Shown: positions 1 through 9,648, counted from the stretch's first letter. The stretch: 64,000 nucleotides of DNA from Chelativorans xinjiangensis (GCF_009812055.1 NZ_WQNH01000045.1:24015-88014), one strand, 5' to 3'. Notes: generated by a model from the letters alone, not told the origin. Numbers and translations: made by a program.

Positions 1-335
1 ATCTGGTGATGGGCTGCATCATGGACAGTCTGTCGATGATCCTGCTCACCGTCCCGGTGCTCTTCCCTGCCTTCATGGGGCTCGATTTCGGCATGACCGA
101 ACTGCACCAGGCCATGTGGTTCGGCATCATCACGCTGATCGTGGTGGAACTCGGCATGATCACACCGCCGGTGGGGCTCAACCTGTTCGTCATCTCCGCC
201 CTGGCGCCGGAGATAAAGACACATGAGGTCTTTCGCGGTGCCGTGCCCTTCATCCTGGCGGAGTTCCTGCGCATCGCCCTCGTTGTCATGGTGCCGGCCA
301 CGACCTACTGGCTGGTCGATCTCGTCATGCCGTGA
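1..335 (+). CDS. TRAP transporter large permease (DctM family), C-terminal fragment
   Basis: The reading frame is open from the left edge of the window (frame beginning at base 3) and encodes about 110 residues that end a DctM-type 12-helix permease. The visible part holds the conserved ITPPVGLNLFV segment and two hydrophobic stretches typical of the last helices. DctM is the inner-membrane channel subunit of sodium-driven TRAP importers. The rest of the gene and any DctP/DctQ partners lie to the left and cannot be seen. Its stop overlaps the 3' end of the convergent aldolase gene by 11 bases. The family is clear; the substrate is not. Confidence 0.9.
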   Translation, partial: LVMGCIMDSLSMILLTVPVLFPAFMGLDFGMTELHQAMWFGIITLIVVELGMITPPVGLNLFVISALAPEIKTHEVFRGAVPFILAEFLRIALVVMVPATTYWLVDLVMP

Positions 336-1284
336 GGCGCTCTCCGCCTTCGCGCGATAACGCCCGGATGCGCGCGCGGAACCCCTCCGTCCCCTGGATG
401 ACCGCATCGACAATCGCGTCGAGCGCCCAGAAACGCTGGCGGACGTCGTAGTCGATCACGCGGCAGCGGGCGCTTTTCATCGTTCCAAGGCGCTGATGGT
501 AGAGCTTGGCGATAGCGGGGTAGCCGTAGGCCTCCGAAAGGGCGGCGAGGGTGAGATGAGCGGCGAGTTCGCCGGCGAGTTCCGGCCACCTGGCGCCGTG
601 GTCGGCGAGCCAGCGATAGAGGTCGGGGTGATAGTTGTTGGCGATGCCGCAGAAGCCCGGTGCGCCGGCCTGCAGTGCCGGCCAGGCGATGGCCGCGTTG
701 GCGTTGACCACCGCGAGCGGCGACCCCTTCGCCAGCGCCAGCCGGCGCTTGAGCACGTCGAGGTCGCAAGAGACGTCCTTGAGGACGGCAAAGCGCCCGC
801 TGTCGCAGCAGAACGTGAACTCGTCGTCGCTCAGGAGGCGGCGATGGGGCGAGGGGCACTCGTAGAGCCCCAACGGCAGGTCGGCGGGGAGTGCCGCGAA
901 GAGGGCCTCGAGGTTGGAACGGAAGGTCTCCGCGCCCGCCTGCGCCGGGTCGAGGCGGTTGGTGACGAGCACCAGCCCGTCGATGCCGGTGTCGGCCATG
1001 GTGACAAGCTCGGCCTTTTGCGTTTCCGGGTCGTCCGCCACATGACCGGAGGCGACGACCGGCAGCCGCCCGCCCGCCGCCTTGGCCGTGAAGCGCGCCA
1101 GCGCGACGCGCTCTTCGATGCTCAGGCTTGCCATCTCGCTGGACTGGCAGACCGCGAATAGCGCCGACGAGCCGTTGGCGATGTACCACTCTATCAGGGC
1201 TTCGAGATCCTCCCAGTCTATGCGCCCCTCATCGTCGAACGGGGTCAGCATGACGGGGATGATTCCATCGATGGGGGCGATCAT
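325..1284 (-). CDS. Dihydrodipicolinate synthase / N-acetylneuraminate lyase family aldolase
   Basis: This encodes about 319 residues of a class I TIM-barrel aldolase of the DapA/NanA family. The N-terminal GIIPVMLTPFDD block is typical. The Schiff-base lysine is likely the K of FAVLKDVS, and the helper tyrosine the Y of LGLYECPSP. I chose the ATG at 1284 because GAGAAG lies about 7 bases upstream; an ATG at 1299 is in frame but has no clear ribosome site. It is the last gene of the TRAP operon that starts at 4127, 45 bases after DctM, so it probably cleaves the imported acid or a derivative. It is unlikely to be the lysine-pathway DapA because its context is catabolic and its active-site blocks are divergent. 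Confidence 0.85.
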   Translation of the reverse strand: MIAPIDGIIPVMLTPFDDEGRIDWEDLEALIEWYIANGSSALFAVCQSSEMASLSIEERVALARFTAKAAGGRLPVVASGHVADDPETQKAELVTMADTGIDGLVLVTNRLDPAQAGAETFRSNLEALFAALPADLPLGLYECPSPHRRLLSDDEFTFCCDSGRFAVLKDVSCDLDVLKRRLALAKGSPLAVVNANAAIAWPALQAGAPGFCGIANNYHPDLYRWLADHGARWPELAGELAAHLTLAALSEAYGYPAIAKLYHQRLGTMKSARCRVIDYDVRQRFWALDAIVDAVIQGTEGFRARIRALSREGGERLTA

Positions 1285-1329
1285 GGTTGGACTTCTCATG
1301 GCAGGCGGGAGGGGCCTTGGGGTTGAGGT

Positions 1330-2622
1330 TCAGCGGTATCCGAAAAGCTCGGGCAGGAACAAAACGGTCTGCGGGAACAGGATCATGACCAGGAGGGCCG
1401 CGAGGAGGACGCCCATGAAGGGCCAGATCTCGCGGATGATGTCCTTGAGCGGAATGTCCGTTACGGCGTTGATGACGAACAGCAGCACGCCGTAGGGCGG
1501 TGTGATGAGCCCGACCATGATGTTGATGACGATGACGACGCCGAAATGCACCGGATCGATGCCCAGCGTCGTCACGGTAGGCAGGAACAGGGGAACGACG
1601 ACGAGCAGGAGCGTCGTGGCGTCGAACAGGCAGCCGAGCGCCAGGAACAGAAGATTGACGGCGATGAGGAAGAGGACCGGCGGGACGTCCAGGCCGGCAA
1701 GGCTCTCGGCGACGATGCCCGGGATATTCTCGCTCGCCACCAGATAGTTGAACACCAGGGCGGCGGCGATGATCATGCCGATGGCGGCGGTGGAGCGGGC
1801 GCTGCCCAGAACCAACTCGTGGAACTGCCGCCAGCTCATGGCGCGGTAGACGAGGGCGGCGAGCACCAGCGCGTAGGCGGCGGCCACCGCCGCGGCCTCG
1901 GTCGGCGTCGTCACGCCGCCATAGATCCCCGTCAAAAGGATGACCGGCAGCATGAGTGCCGGAAAGGCCCGGAAGGTGATCGCGGGCAGCGCCTTGAGGG
2001 GCACCACCTCATCGGTGTGGAAGTTGCGGCGCCGCGCTGTCCAGGCGTTGAAGACCATCAGCGTGGCGCCGATGATCAGCCCGGGAACGATGCCGCCGAG
2101 GAACAGGTAACCGATCGAGCTGCCCGAGATCAGCGCGTAGAGCACCATGGGGATCGACGGCGGGATGATGGGGCCGATAACCGCCGAGGCGGCCGTGAGT
2201 GCGGCGGCGTAGCCGGCCGGATAGCGGCCATCCTTGCGCATCATGTCGATGATGATCCGGCCGATGCCGGCGGCATCGGCGATGGCCGAGCCCGACATGC
2301 CCGAGAAGATCAGGCTCGCCACCACGTTGACTTGCGCCAGCCCGCCGCGGAAGCGCCCCACCAGGGCGACGCAGAACGTCAGGAGTCGATCCGTCACCGT
2401 ACCGGCGTTCATGAAGTTGGCGGCGAGGATGAACAGCGGGACGGCCAGAAGCACAAAGGAGCCGAACAGCCCGTTCAGGCTTTGCTCGGCGATAAGGCCG
2501 ACATCCTGGCCGCTCATGAACAGATAGGCGATGGCCGCCGCGAACATGGCGAAGGCGATCGGCAGGCCGCCGCCGGACAGGATGAAAAAGCCGGCGACGG
2601 CAAGGAGAAACGGTGTGCTCAT
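1330..2622 (-). CDS. TRAP transporter large permease, DctM family
   Basis: 430 residues, full length for the family, almost entirely hydrophobic with about 12 predicted helices. Family blocks seen include GMSGSAIADAAGIG, the paired IGPIIPPSIPMV motif near the middle, and ITPPYGVLLFVIN near the C-terminus; these form the two re-entrant substrate and sodium-site regions in DctM homologues. Its ATG overlaps the stop of the upstream DctQ gene by 4 bases (ATGA), indicating translational coupling. It forms the translocation channel of the DctP-DctQ-DctM importer encoded between 1330 and 4127. Substrate unknown; context suggests a sugar acid or other organic acid. Confidence 0.95.
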   Translation of the reverse strand: MSTPFLLAVAGFFILSGGGLPIAFAMFAAAIAYLFMSGQDVGLIAEQSLNGLFGSFVLLAVPLFILAANFMNAGTVTDRLLTFCVALVGRFRGGLAQVNVVASLIFSGMSGSAIADAAGIGRIIIDMMRKDGRYPAGYAAALTAASAVIGPIIPPSIPMVLYALISGSSIGYLFLGGIVPGLIIGATLMVFNAWTARRRNFHTDEVVPLKALPAITFRAFPALMLPVILLTGIYGGVTTPTEAAAVAAAYALVLAALVYRAMSWRQFHELVLGSARSTAAIGMIIAAALVFNYLVASENIPGIVAESLAGLDVPPVLFLIAVNLLFLALGCLFDATTLLLVVVPLFLPTVTTLGIDPVHFGVVIVINIMVGLITPPYGVLLFVINAVTDIPLKDIIREIWPFMGVLLAALLVMILFPQTVLFLPELFGYR

Positions 2623-3107
2623 GGGTTTTCCGCCGCGCGCTCGTTTACCGCTATGCCGTCCCGCAGGGTGCGGTAAAGCGCAAGGACCGACCGGATGACG
2701 ACCGCGACGGCAAACACCGCGAAGATCGAGAAGACGTAGTCGAAGCGGATGCGGGTGATCGGCGTGGAGTCGATCTTCATGAAGGCGATGTAGTCGACGA
2801 TGGCCGGCAATGCGCTGGCGAAGGCGACCGCCAGCACGGCGTGGCCGATCAGGCTCAGGACCCAGCGCGGGCGGGGGGCGAGCGCATCGGACAGGATGGA
2901 GAAAGTGATGTGCTCGCGCTCCTCCAGAAGAAAGGCGGAGGTCCAGAACACTGCCCAGATATAGAGGATGACGCAGGCCTCCGACGTCCAGCCGAGCGGA
3001 TGGTTGACGACATAGCGCATGAAGACCTGCAAGAGGAACGAGGCAAACATGGCCGTGAGCAAGCCCACGGCCACGATCTCAGCGAATTTGCGCCATTTGC
3101 CGATCAT
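2619..3107 (-). CDS. TRAP transporter small permease, DctQ family
   Basis: 162 residues with four predicted membrane helices, the usual size for DctQ. The block NHPLGWTSEACVILYIW matches the conserved region around helix 2 of the family. DctQ associates with DctM and DctP in the inner membrane. The gene lies 21 bases downstream of DctP and overlaps DctM by 4 bases, giving a standard P-Q-M order. No unusual residues were noted. Assignment rests on topology, size, position and the tryptophan-glutamate signature. Confidence 0.92.
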   Translation of the reverse strand: MIGKWRKFAEIVAVGLLTAMFASFLLQVFMRYVVNHPLGWTSEACVILYIWAVFWTSAFLLEEREHITFSILSDALAPRPRWVLSLIGHAVLAVAFASALPAIVDYIAFMKIDSTPITRIRFDYVFSIFAVFAVAVVIRSVLALYRTLRDGIAVNERAAENP

Positions 3108-3128
3108 CGACTGGACGTGTCCTGTGCG

Positions 3129-4127
3129 CTACTCGACGGCGTTGACGCGGTCGACGATGCCTTCAGGCCAGTCGGCGGCGAACTCGGATTCCAGGTACAT
3201 CTTCTGCACCCGCTCGCGGAAGGCTTCGCGGTCGGGCTCGTAGACCTTGAGGCCTTCACTCTCGAAGAAGGACACCAGTTCCGCCTCGTCGGCGATGCGG
3301 TTCTCGTCGTTATAGGCGGTGGCCTTCTCGGCGGCGGCGGTGACCGCTTCCTTCTGACTGTCGGACAGCGCGTCCCAGGTCTCGCCCGACATGGACAGGA
3401 AGATCGCGTCCACCAGATGCGAGGTCAGCACGATCTGCTTGGTGACCTCGTAGAACTTCGCCGCCTTGTTGGTGGGCAGCGGGTTGTCCTGACCGTCGAC
3501 GACACCGGTCTGCAGCGCCGTGTAAACCTCACCGAAGGCGATCGCCACCGGCGAGGCGCCGAGGGCCGTTCCCAGGAACTGCCAGGCATCCGATCCCGGC
3601 ATGCGCAGCTTCACGCCGGCCAGGTCCTCGGGTGTGCGGATCTCGTCGTCGGTGCGGAGGTTTAGCTGGCGGGTCCCGAGATAGCCGACGTCAAGGATGT
3701 GGATGCCCATCTCATCCTCGACCATGCCGTAGAACTCGGCGCCGACGTCGCCGCGGAACACCTTCTTCTGATGCTCCGGGTCGCGGATGAGGTAGCCGGC
3801 GGTGAAGACCGACCAGGCGGGGATCTGCTTGGCGATGTCCTGGGCGGAGATCATCGCCATGTCGAGATTGCCGCGCTGCATGGCGGCCGGCTCCGTGCCC
3901 TGCTTGAAGAGCGTGGCATTGAGATGGATCTCGACGTCGAACTCGCCCGGCGCCGCGCTTTCAAGCTCGTCCTTGAACACGGTCAGCATCTTGGCGTGCC
4001 AGTCGGATTCCACCGCCGGCGTCGAGATCCTCAGCTTGACGGCGTCCGCCGCCGCAAGGGCCGGCATTGCCGTGGAAAGGGCCAGCGCACCCATGGCGGC
4101 TAGCATAAGACGTCTGGTCAAATGCAT
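3129..4127 (-). CDS. TRAP transporter periplasmic solute-binding protein, DctP family
   Basis: 332 residues with an N-terminal signal peptide (MHLTRRLMLAAMGALALS followed by a small-residue region ending near ALAAA). Family blocks are present: YLGTRQLNLRT, LAGVKLRMPGSDAW, which contains the conserved arginine that binds the substrate carboxylate, and FGEVYTALQTGVVDGQDNP. A strong Shine-Dalgarno (GGGAGGA) precedes the ATG. It captures an organic acid in the periplasm and passes it to the DctQM permease. It is divergent from the GntR regulator at 4238; the 110-base gap between them holds a dyad that may control both. Confidence 0.95.
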   Translation of the reverse strand: MHLTRRLMLAAMGALALSTAMPALAAADAVKLRISTPAVESDWHAKMLTVFKDELESAAPGEFDVEIHLNATLFKQGTEPAAMQRGNLDMAMISAQDIAKQIPAWSVFTAGYLIRDPEHQKKVFRGDVGAEFYGMVEDEMGIHILDVGYLGTRQLNLRTDDEIRTPEDLAGVKLRMPGSDAWQFLGTALGASPVAIAFGEVYTALQTGVVDGQDNPLPTNKAAKFYEVTKQIVLTSHLVDAIFLSMSGETWDALSDSQKEAVTAAAEKATAYNDENRIADEAELVSFFESEGLKVYEPDREAFRERVQKMYLESEFAADWPEGIVDRVNAVE

Positions 4128-4209
4128 TCTTCACTCCTCCCTGATCGCAGTTAAGTTCGGATTCCCATTTGCCGGGAACGATGCTATTAGAATGCAAACG
4201 CAGAGTAAC

Positions 4210-4222
4210 ATGTCAATGACAT
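4210..4222. promoter_or_regulatory. Candidate GntR operator (ATGTCA-A-TGACAT)
   Basis: A perfect 6-1-6 inverted repeat ends 15 bases before the GntR start codon and lies in the divergent region of GntR and the TRAP operon. Position and symmetry suit autoregulation and TRAP control by the adjacent FCD-type GntR protein. A second, weaker dyad (TTCCC-N7-GGGAA) lies about 40 bases further left. Binding is inferred only. Confidence 0.5.
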
Positions 4223-4237
4223 TTCACGAGTGGCGGA

Positions 4238-4909
4238 ATGCTGAAGTCTGAAAATGGCCTGAAGACGCTTCGTGCGGAGGCCTACGGCCGCATTGTCGAT
4301 CTCCTCAATACCCAGGAGGTGCATCCGGGCCAGGTGGTGACCCAGCGCGAGCTTGTCGAGCGCACGAACACCTCGCTTGCCGCCGTGCGCGAGGCTATCC
4401 CGCGTCTCGAGGCGGAGGGCCTGATCGTCACGCTGCGCCAGCGCGGGCTCATGTTTCCGAATGTCGACGTGGCCTTCATACGCAACGCCTATCAGTTGCG
4501 CGTCATTCTGGAGCTCGAGGCGATCGCCAATGTGCCGCGCAACATCCAGCCTTCCACCATCGAGGATTGGGAGCGGGAGCACCGGGACATCCTGCGGCGC
4601 CTGCAGGAGGATGCTACGGAAGAGCTGGCGCGGAAGGCGCAGGCCCTGGACTGGGGGATGCACGAGCAGCTCATCCGCTCGCTGGGCAACGATCTGATTG
4701 CCGAAGTCTATCGCGTCAACGCCATCAAGGTGCGCATGGCGGCGCAAAAGCGCCTTCTGGTCACGCCCTTGAACGCCATCCGCGTCATGAACGAGCATCT
4801 CGCAATCCTCGAGGCGCTGCGCCGTCAAAAGGGGGAGGGGGCTGCGGCGGCGATGCGCAAGCACATCGGCAACTCGATGCAGCTCGCGCTCGGAGGGGAG
4901 ATCGACTGA
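4238..4909 (+). CDS. GntR family transcriptional regulator (FCD type)
   Basis: 223 residues. The N-terminal winged helix-turn-helix (about residues 10-75) contains TQRELVERTNTSLAAVREAIPRL, and the rest is a helical FCD ligand domain with the histidine and aspartate pattern of the metal-binding class (DWGMHEQLI and MNEHLAILEAL). FCD regulators sense small organic acids. It is divergent from the TRAP operon, so it probably represses transport and aldolase genes until the transported acid or its breakdown product is present. The ribosome site is weak (GAGTGG), consistent with low expression. Confidence 0.9.
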   Translation: MLKSENGLKTLRAEAYGRIVDLLNTQEVHPGQVVTQRELVERTNTSLAAVREAIPRLEAEGLIVTLRQRGLMFPNVDVAFIRNAYQLRVILELEAIANVPRNIQPSTIEDWEREHRDILRRLQEDATEELARKAQALDWGMHEQLIRSLGNDLIAEVYRVNAIKVRMAAQKRLLVTPLNAIRVMNEHLAILEALRRQKGEGAAAAMRKHIGNSMQLALGGEID

Positions 4910-4972
4910 GGGCAGGCGGCCCGCTTTGCCCTCTCCTGTCCGTCCCGAGTTTGTGGCCTATATGCATTTCGC

Positions 4973-6421
4973 ATGACGGTTCAACGGCAGATTGCACGGC
5001 CTGCAGGCGGTTTGCGCCGCCCGGTGCGGCTGCTTGCCTCGCTGCTTCTCGTTCTGGCCGGTCTTTTCGGCCTCGCGCTCCCGCTGTCCCCGCAGGAGGG
5101 CGGGACGGCGCTGATGCTGCGGCTGGAGGGCGCGGTCAGTCCGGCAACGGCGGACTTTGTGCAGCGCGGGCTCGAAGAGGCGGCGGAACGCAACGCGGCG
5201 CTGGTGATCCTGCAGATGGATACGCCCGGCGGCCTCGACACCTCCATGCGCGACATCATCCGCGCCATCCTGGCCTCGCCCGTGCCGGTGGCGAGTTTCG
5301 TGGCGCCGAGCGGCGCACGGGCGGCGAGCGCCGGCACCTATATCCTTTATGCCAGCCACCTGGCTGCCATGGCGCCGGGTACCAACCTGGGCGCGGCAAC
5401 ACCGATCGCCATCGGTGGCGGCGGTTTTCCCTTCGGCGGCGACGAGGGGACGGATGAGCAGAAGGAGAACGAGGAGGGCGGCGAGAACGCACCGGCCCCA
5501 CGCAACGCGGCGGAGGCCAAGGCGGTCAACGATGCCGTGGCCTATATCCGCGGCTTGGCGGAGCTGCGTGGCCGCAACGTCGAGTGGGCCGAGAAGGCCG
5601 TGCGCGAGGCGGCGAGCCTGTCCTCTTCCGCAGCGTTGCGTGAGGGTGTCATCGATCTTATGGCCGCAAACCTCGGTGAGCTGCTCGCCAAGGCGGACGG
5701 GCGCACAGTGCGTCTCGGCGAAGAAGATACCACGCTGAAGACAGCCGGGCTTGCCGTGGAGGAGCTGGAGCCCAACTGGCGCACGCAGCTGCTCTCCGTC
5801 ATCACCGATCCCAACGTCGCACTCATCCTCATGATGATCGGCATCTACGGGCTCGTCTTCGAGTTCCTCAATCCCGGCGCATTGCTGCCGGGCACCATAG
5901 GCGCCGTCAGCCTGCTTACCGGCCTTTATGCGCTGGCGGTGTTGCCGGTCAGCTATGCCGGAGCCGCGCTGATGGTGCTGGGGATGGCGCTGATCGTGGC
6001 CGAGGCGTTTGCGCCGTCCTTCGGCATTCTCGGCCTCGGCGGCACCGTGTCGCTGGTGCTGGGCGCCACCATCCTGTTCGACACGGAGGTACCCGGCTTC
6101 GGGCTCTCCTGGGAGGTGGTGGGTGCCGTGGCGGCGGCGAGCCTGGGCATGACGCTTCTTATCGTCCGGCTTGCCTGGAGTTCGCGTCAGCGCACCGTGG
6201 TTACCGGCGAGCAAGGGATGATCGGTGCCGTCGGACAGGTGCGGAACTGGAACGGAAGCGAGGGTTACGTGCTTGTCCATGGCGAGCGCTGGAAAGCGGT
6301 CTCCCCCGCGCCGCTTCAGGTCGGCGCGGTGGTGCGCGTCACTGACATAAAGGGGCTCACCCTGAAAGTCGTCGCCATGGACGGGCAGGCGCCCGCGAGC
6401 GCGAGAGGAGAAGAACCATGA
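4973..6421 (+). CDS. NfeD-family membrane-bound serine protease (ClpP-class)
   Basis: 482 residues. After an N-terminal signal or anchor helix (about residues 18-40) comes a ClpP/crotonase-like periplasmic protease domain containing [11 protein letters not shown] and [12 protein letters not shown], with the likely nucleophile Ser119 and base Lys183 (AEAKAVNDA). Four to five membrane helices follow (about 275-400), then a C-terminal NfeD OB-fold (about 410-470). Family members cleave membrane proteins such as stomatins. It overlaps the SPFH gene by 4 bases, the classic NfeD-stomatin pair. An acidic, low-complexity insert (about residues 155-178) sits between the two catalytic residues. No clear Shine-Dalgarno precedes the ATG. 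Confidence 0.93.
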   Translation: MTVQRQIARPAGGLRRPVRLLASLLLVLAGLFGLALPLSPQEGGTALMLRLEGAVSPATADFVQRGLEEAAERNAALVILQMDTPGGLDTSMRDIIRAILASPVPVASFVAPSGARAASAGTYILYASHLAAMAPGTNLGAATPIAIGGGGFPFGGDEGTDEQKENEEGGENAPAPRNAAEAKAVNDAVAYIRGLAELRGRNVEWAEKAVREAASLSSSAALREGVIDLMAANLGELLAKADGRTVRLGEEDTTLKTAGLAVEELEPNWRTQLLSVITDPNVALILMMIGIYGLVFEFLNPGALLPGTIGAVSLLTGLYALAVLPVSYAGAALMVLGMALIVAEAFAPSFGILGLGGTVSLVLGATILFDTEVPGFGLSWEVVGAVAAASLGMTLLIVRLAWSSRQRTVVTGEQGMIGAVGQVRNWNGSEGYVLVHGERWKAVSPAPLQVGAVVRVTDIKGLTLKVVAMDGQAPASARGEEP

Positions 6422-7194
6422 ACCTGTTCGGCGGTTTCACCTTCTATGCCGTCCTGATCGTCATCCTGCTGTTCATCCTTGCCTCGGCGATCAAAATCCT
6501 CAGGGAATATATGCGTGGCGTGGTCTTCACCCTTGGCCGCTTCACGGCGGTGAAGGGGCCGGGGCTGATCCTGATCGTCCCCTTCGTGCAGCAGATGGTG
6601 CGGGTCGACCTGCGCACGCTCGTGCTCGACGTACCGAGCCAGGATGTCATCTCCCACGACAATGTTTCAGTGCGCGTCAACGCGGTGATCTATTTCCGCG
6701 TCGTCGATCCCGAAAAAGCGACGATCCAGGTCGAGGACTTCATGATGGCGACCAGCCAGCTCGCCCAGACGACGCTGCGCTCGGTGCTTGGCAAGCACGA
6801 TCTGGACGAGATGCTGGCCGAGCGCGACAAGCTCAACAACGACATCCAGGAAATCCTCGACGAACAGACCGACGCCTGGGGCATCAAGGTCGCCAATGTC
6901 GAGATCAAGCATGTCGACATCAACGAATCCATGATCCGCGCCATCGCCCGCCAGGCCGAGGCCGAGCGCGAGCGACGCGCCAAGATCATCAACGCCGAGG
7001 GCGAGCAGCAGGCGGCCCAGAAGCTGCTCGAGGCGGCGCAAATCCTGTCCCGGCAGCCCGAGGCCATGCAGCTCCGCTATTTGGCATCGCTCAATGTGGT
7101 GGCGGGCGAGAAGAACTCCACCATCGTCTTCCCCTTCCCGATGGAGCTCGCCAGTCTCATACCCGGCATGACCAAAGAGAAGCCGGCTGAATGA
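6418..7194 (+). CDS. SPFH/stomatin-like (slipin) membrane protein
   Basis: 258 residues with one N-terminal membrane helix (about 5-24), then a band 7/SPFH domain starting [18 protein letters not shown] and including [15 protein letters not shown] and the coiled-coil region [16 protein letters not shown]. Slipins form ring-like oligomers that organise membrane domains. The start codon overlaps the NfeD stop (ATGA) with a good GAGAGGAG ribosome site inside the NfeD gene, so the two are translationally coupled and the NfeD protease probably trims or controls this protein. Length and motifs are normal. Confidence 0.95.
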   Translation: MNLFGGFTFYAVLIVILLFILASAIKILREYMRGVVFTLGRFTAVKGPGLILIVPFVQQMVRVDLRTLVLDVPSQDVISHDNVSVRVNAVIYFRVVDPEKATIQVEDFMMATSQLAQTTLRSVLGKHDLDEMLAERDKLNNDIQEILDEQTDAWGIKVANVEIKHVDINESMIRAIARQAEAERERRAKIINAEGEQQAAQKLLEAAQILSRQPEAMQLRYLASLNVVAGEKNSTIVFPFPMELASLIPGMTKEKPAE

Positions 7195-7231
7195 CGGGTT
7201 TGGACAAGTCGGCGGTCGACGTCCATTCCCA

Positions 7232-7978
7232 CTACTCCTCCATCGTAAGGTCGGCCACCACCGGCAGGTGGTCCGATGCGTTGCGTGCGGCGGGGTCGGT
7301 CCAGCTTTTGAGCAGCATCCCGGTCGGCCGGCAATAGACGCGGTCGAGGGCGAGGAGGGGATAGAACGCGGGGTAAGTCTTCATGTGGCTATGCCCTGGG
7401 AACAGGCGGTTGAGCGTCTTCTGCACCGAACCGCGCCATATCCAGTCGTTGAAGTCGCCGAGCATGACCGTACGGTTGGGCCCGCTCTGGCAAATCCGGG
7501 CGAGAAATCGCGCCTGATGGCGCCGTTCCGCAAAGCTCAGCCCCAGATGCACGGCGGCAAGATGGAGCGGGCCGCGGGGTGTGCTGACGAACGTCTCGAT
7601 GACGGCGCGCGGCTCGCGCCGACGATAGGAGATGTCGTGGCACTGCGTCTTTGATATCGGCCAGCGGCTGATGACGGCATGGCCGTAGTCGCCGTCCGGC
7701 GCGGTGATCAGCCGGGTTTCGCTGGAATTGCCGCCCAGAGCCGCGGCGAGAAAGGCGAAGGCGTCCGACGTTTCCGTCAGCGGCTTGCGAGAGTCGATCT
7801 CTTGCAGGGCGACGATATCCGGTGCATGCCGCCGCACGAGCGCCACCACGCGCTGCAGGTCGCGGCGGCGGTCGGAGCCGAGGCCGCCATGGATGTTCCA
7901 GGTCATCACCCGCACGGTGGCCGGGTCAACACCGGCGGCCCTTTCCGCGTCTGCCATGTCAGAGGTATCGGGTTTCAT
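7232..7978 (-). CDS. Endonuclease/exonuclease/phosphatase (EEP) family protein
   Basis: 248 residues with all core EEP motifs: VMTWNIHGG, IVALQEIDS, VMLGDFNDW, LALDRVYCR and SDHLPVVADL, giving the metal-binding Asn, Glu, Asp and His set. EEP enzymes hydrolyse phosphodiesters (DNA, phosphoinositides or sphingomyelin). No signal peptide is evident. It lies 119 bases downstream of the phospholipase D gene on the same strand, and the two are plausibly co-transcribed, suggesting a shared role in lipid or nucleic-acid phosphodiester turnover. The N-terminal start is uncertain; an internal GTG near the VRVMTWN segment would shorten it by about 21 residues. Confidence 0.9.
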   Translation of the reverse strand: MKPDTSDMADAERAAGVDPATVRVMTWNIHGGLGSDRRRDLQRVVALVRRHAPDIVALQEIDSRKPLTETSDAFAFLAAALGGNSSETRLITAPDGDYGHAVISRWPISKTQCHDISYRRREPRAVIETFVSTPRGPLHLAAVHLGLSFAERRHQARFLARICQSGPNRTVMLGDFNDWIWRGSVQKTLNRLFPGHSHMKTYPAFYPLLALDRVYCRPTGMLLKSWTDPAARNASDHLPVVADLTMEE

Positions 7979-8097
7979 ATGAGGCCAATTTGGCTACCCT
8001 GGTCACCAATGCGCCGGGCGGGTGTCGTGGAAAGCGTGGTCCTTCTCCTGCTGCTCCCCGCGAAGCTGATCGGCGCCGGGCTCGTGTTCCGCTTCGC

Positions 8098-9648
8098 CTA
8101 TTTTCTCCTGCCACCCGTGCGCGGCACCATTTTGCTGGTCTCCTCGACGCTCGTCCCGTCGCGCTCGGCCGGGACGTCGTGAGCCGGTCCGCGGCCGAGA
8201 AGCTCGCGCAGCCTTTCGACGAGGCGGAAGGGACGCTCGGGATCGAGGAGGCGCGTGCCTGGAAAGGAGCCGGTCGGTCCACGATAGACTGTCAGCGGCC
8301 GCAGTCCGCGGCTGTTGTGGTTGAGGCTCTCGATGGCCCGGCTGAGACTGCCTTCACGGCGGACCGCCGCGCGCACAAGCGCCGGATCGACACCGAGGTG
8401 TTCGGCCATCAGCCTCTCACGGCAGCCGGCGATGGCGGCGCGGGTCTCCGGCTGGTCGGCCTCGATCACCACGTCGCATTCGGTGTCGAGACCGACGGAA
8501 CGGTTGTTGAGGTTGGACGAGCCGACGCGCATCACCCTGTCGTCGACGATCATCAGCTTGGCATGGACCAGAACGCGGTGGTCGCCGGTGAGGCCGGGCA
8601 CGACAGGATAGTGAACATGCAGGCGATTGTGACGGTCGGCGCGCTTGAGGGCCCGCAGCAGCCGCTCGCGGTTTGCCCCCATGATGAAGCGCTCGATCAC
8701 GCCATTGGCCGTACGCGAGCAGATCACCACGATGTCAGGTCCGCGCGGCCGCGATAGGCTTTCCCCGAGGATGCCGCGCAGGCGCCTTGCGGTGAAGTAT
8801 TGGGCTTCGATGTAGACGGTGTGCCTTGCCGCCCGCAGCATGTCCTCGATCAACTGGGCGGACTCCTCCACCGGGCGGCGTCCGCCGAGGCGCGGCGCTG
8901 TGCGGGCCACGGCCATGGGCACATCGGTGAAGTTGGCCTGAAGCCCCTCCGGCCACCGCTCGACCGGGGGTCCAAGGGGTCTTCCCTCGCCGACTGCGTC
9001 CCGCCAGCGTTCGCGCACGACCTGTGCCACGACACGCGCGACCGGGCCGTCAGCCACCATCTGCAAGTCGTGCACCGGATCGTAGGGCGTGCCGTCGGGG
9101 GAGCGGCGCAGCGGATGATCGGCCTCGTGGTGGGGCGTGTCCCACCGCTCGATGGTCAGGTCCATTCCGCCGACGAAGGCAATGGAATCGTCGATCAGCA
9201 CGATTTTCTGGTGATGCGCGGCATGGGGCGGGTGATGGGTGTCCAGGCGCAGATGGATGCGCGGATGTTTCTGCCACTCCTCGCCCAGCACCAGGGGCAG
9301 CGTTGCGCCTGGTGCATGCACGGCCGCCAGGCTCCAGACGAGGACGGAGACCTCCAGTTCCGGACGCTCCTCCACCAGCGCGCGCAGAAGGCGGCCAAGC
9401 GCCAGCGCGTCCGGCCCGTCCTGCGGACGCAGGCGGATGCGCGCATCGAAATCCCAGGCGATGATATAGATCGATCGCGTCGCCATACGCAGCGCTTTGT
9501 CGAGCTCCGCGAAATAGGCTTCGGCGTCGACCAAAAGGGCAGCACGCCGCGCCGTGGCGACCGCGCAGCAATTGCGGCCCGGCACCAGCAGCTTTCGTCG
9601 CCTCCGATGTGATCCTGCTGCGCCTTTCACCTCTATCTCACCTTGCAT
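8098..9648 (-). CDS. Phospholipase D family protein (two HKD motifs)
   Basis: About 516 residues of a cardiolipin-synthase-like PLD with two HxKx4D motifs: HHQKIVLIDD near residue 148 and HAKLMIVDD near residue 360. Each is followed by typical downstream blocks (FVGGMDLT and VGSSNLNNRS). These enzymes use a phosphohistidine intermediate for phospholipid hydrolysis or transfer. The open frame extends to 9954, but I chose the ATG at 9648 because AAAGGGA lies about 8 bases upstream and the longer form would overlap the divergent M24 gene. No membrane helices or DedA/VTT domain are attached, unlike many fused versions. The EEP gene follows. Confidence 0.92.
   Translation of the reverse strand: MQGEIEVKGAAGSHRRRRKLLVPGRNCCAVATARRAALLVDAEAYFAELDKALRMATRSIYIIAWDFDARIRLRPQDGPDALALGRLLRALVEERPELEVSVLVWSLAAVHAPGATLPLVLGEEWQKHPRIHLRLDTHHPPHAAHHQKIVLIDDSIAFVGGMDLTIERWDTPHHEADHPLRRSPDGTPYDPVHDLQMVADGPVARVVAQVVRERWRDAVGEGRPLGPPVERWPEGLQANFTDVPMAVARTAPRLGGRRPVEESAQLIEDMLRAARHTVYIEAQYFTARRLRGILGESLSRPRGPDIVVICSRTANGVIERFIMGANRERLLRALKRADRHNRLHVHYPVVPGLTGDHRVLVHAKLMIVDDRVMRVGSSNLNNRSVGLDTECDVVIEADQPETRAAIAGCRERLMAEHLGVDPALVRAAVRREGSLSRAIESLNHNSRGLRPLTVYRGPTGSFPGTRLLDPERPFRLVERLRELLGRGPAHDVPAERDGTSVEETSKMVPRTGGRRK

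Noticed and set aside
1546..2676. 376-codon plus-strand open frame over the TRAP permease
   Set aside because: Full of His, Asp, Gly and Arg without hydrophobic core or motifs; antisense shadow of DctM.
7679..8182. Plus-strand frame with a hydrophobic stretch (VVLLLLLPAKLIGAGLVFRFAYFLL) between the EEP and PLD genes
   Set aside because: It overlaps both genes in antisense, has no ribosome site near the hydrophobic part and no recognised family. A small membrane protein cannot be fully excluded.
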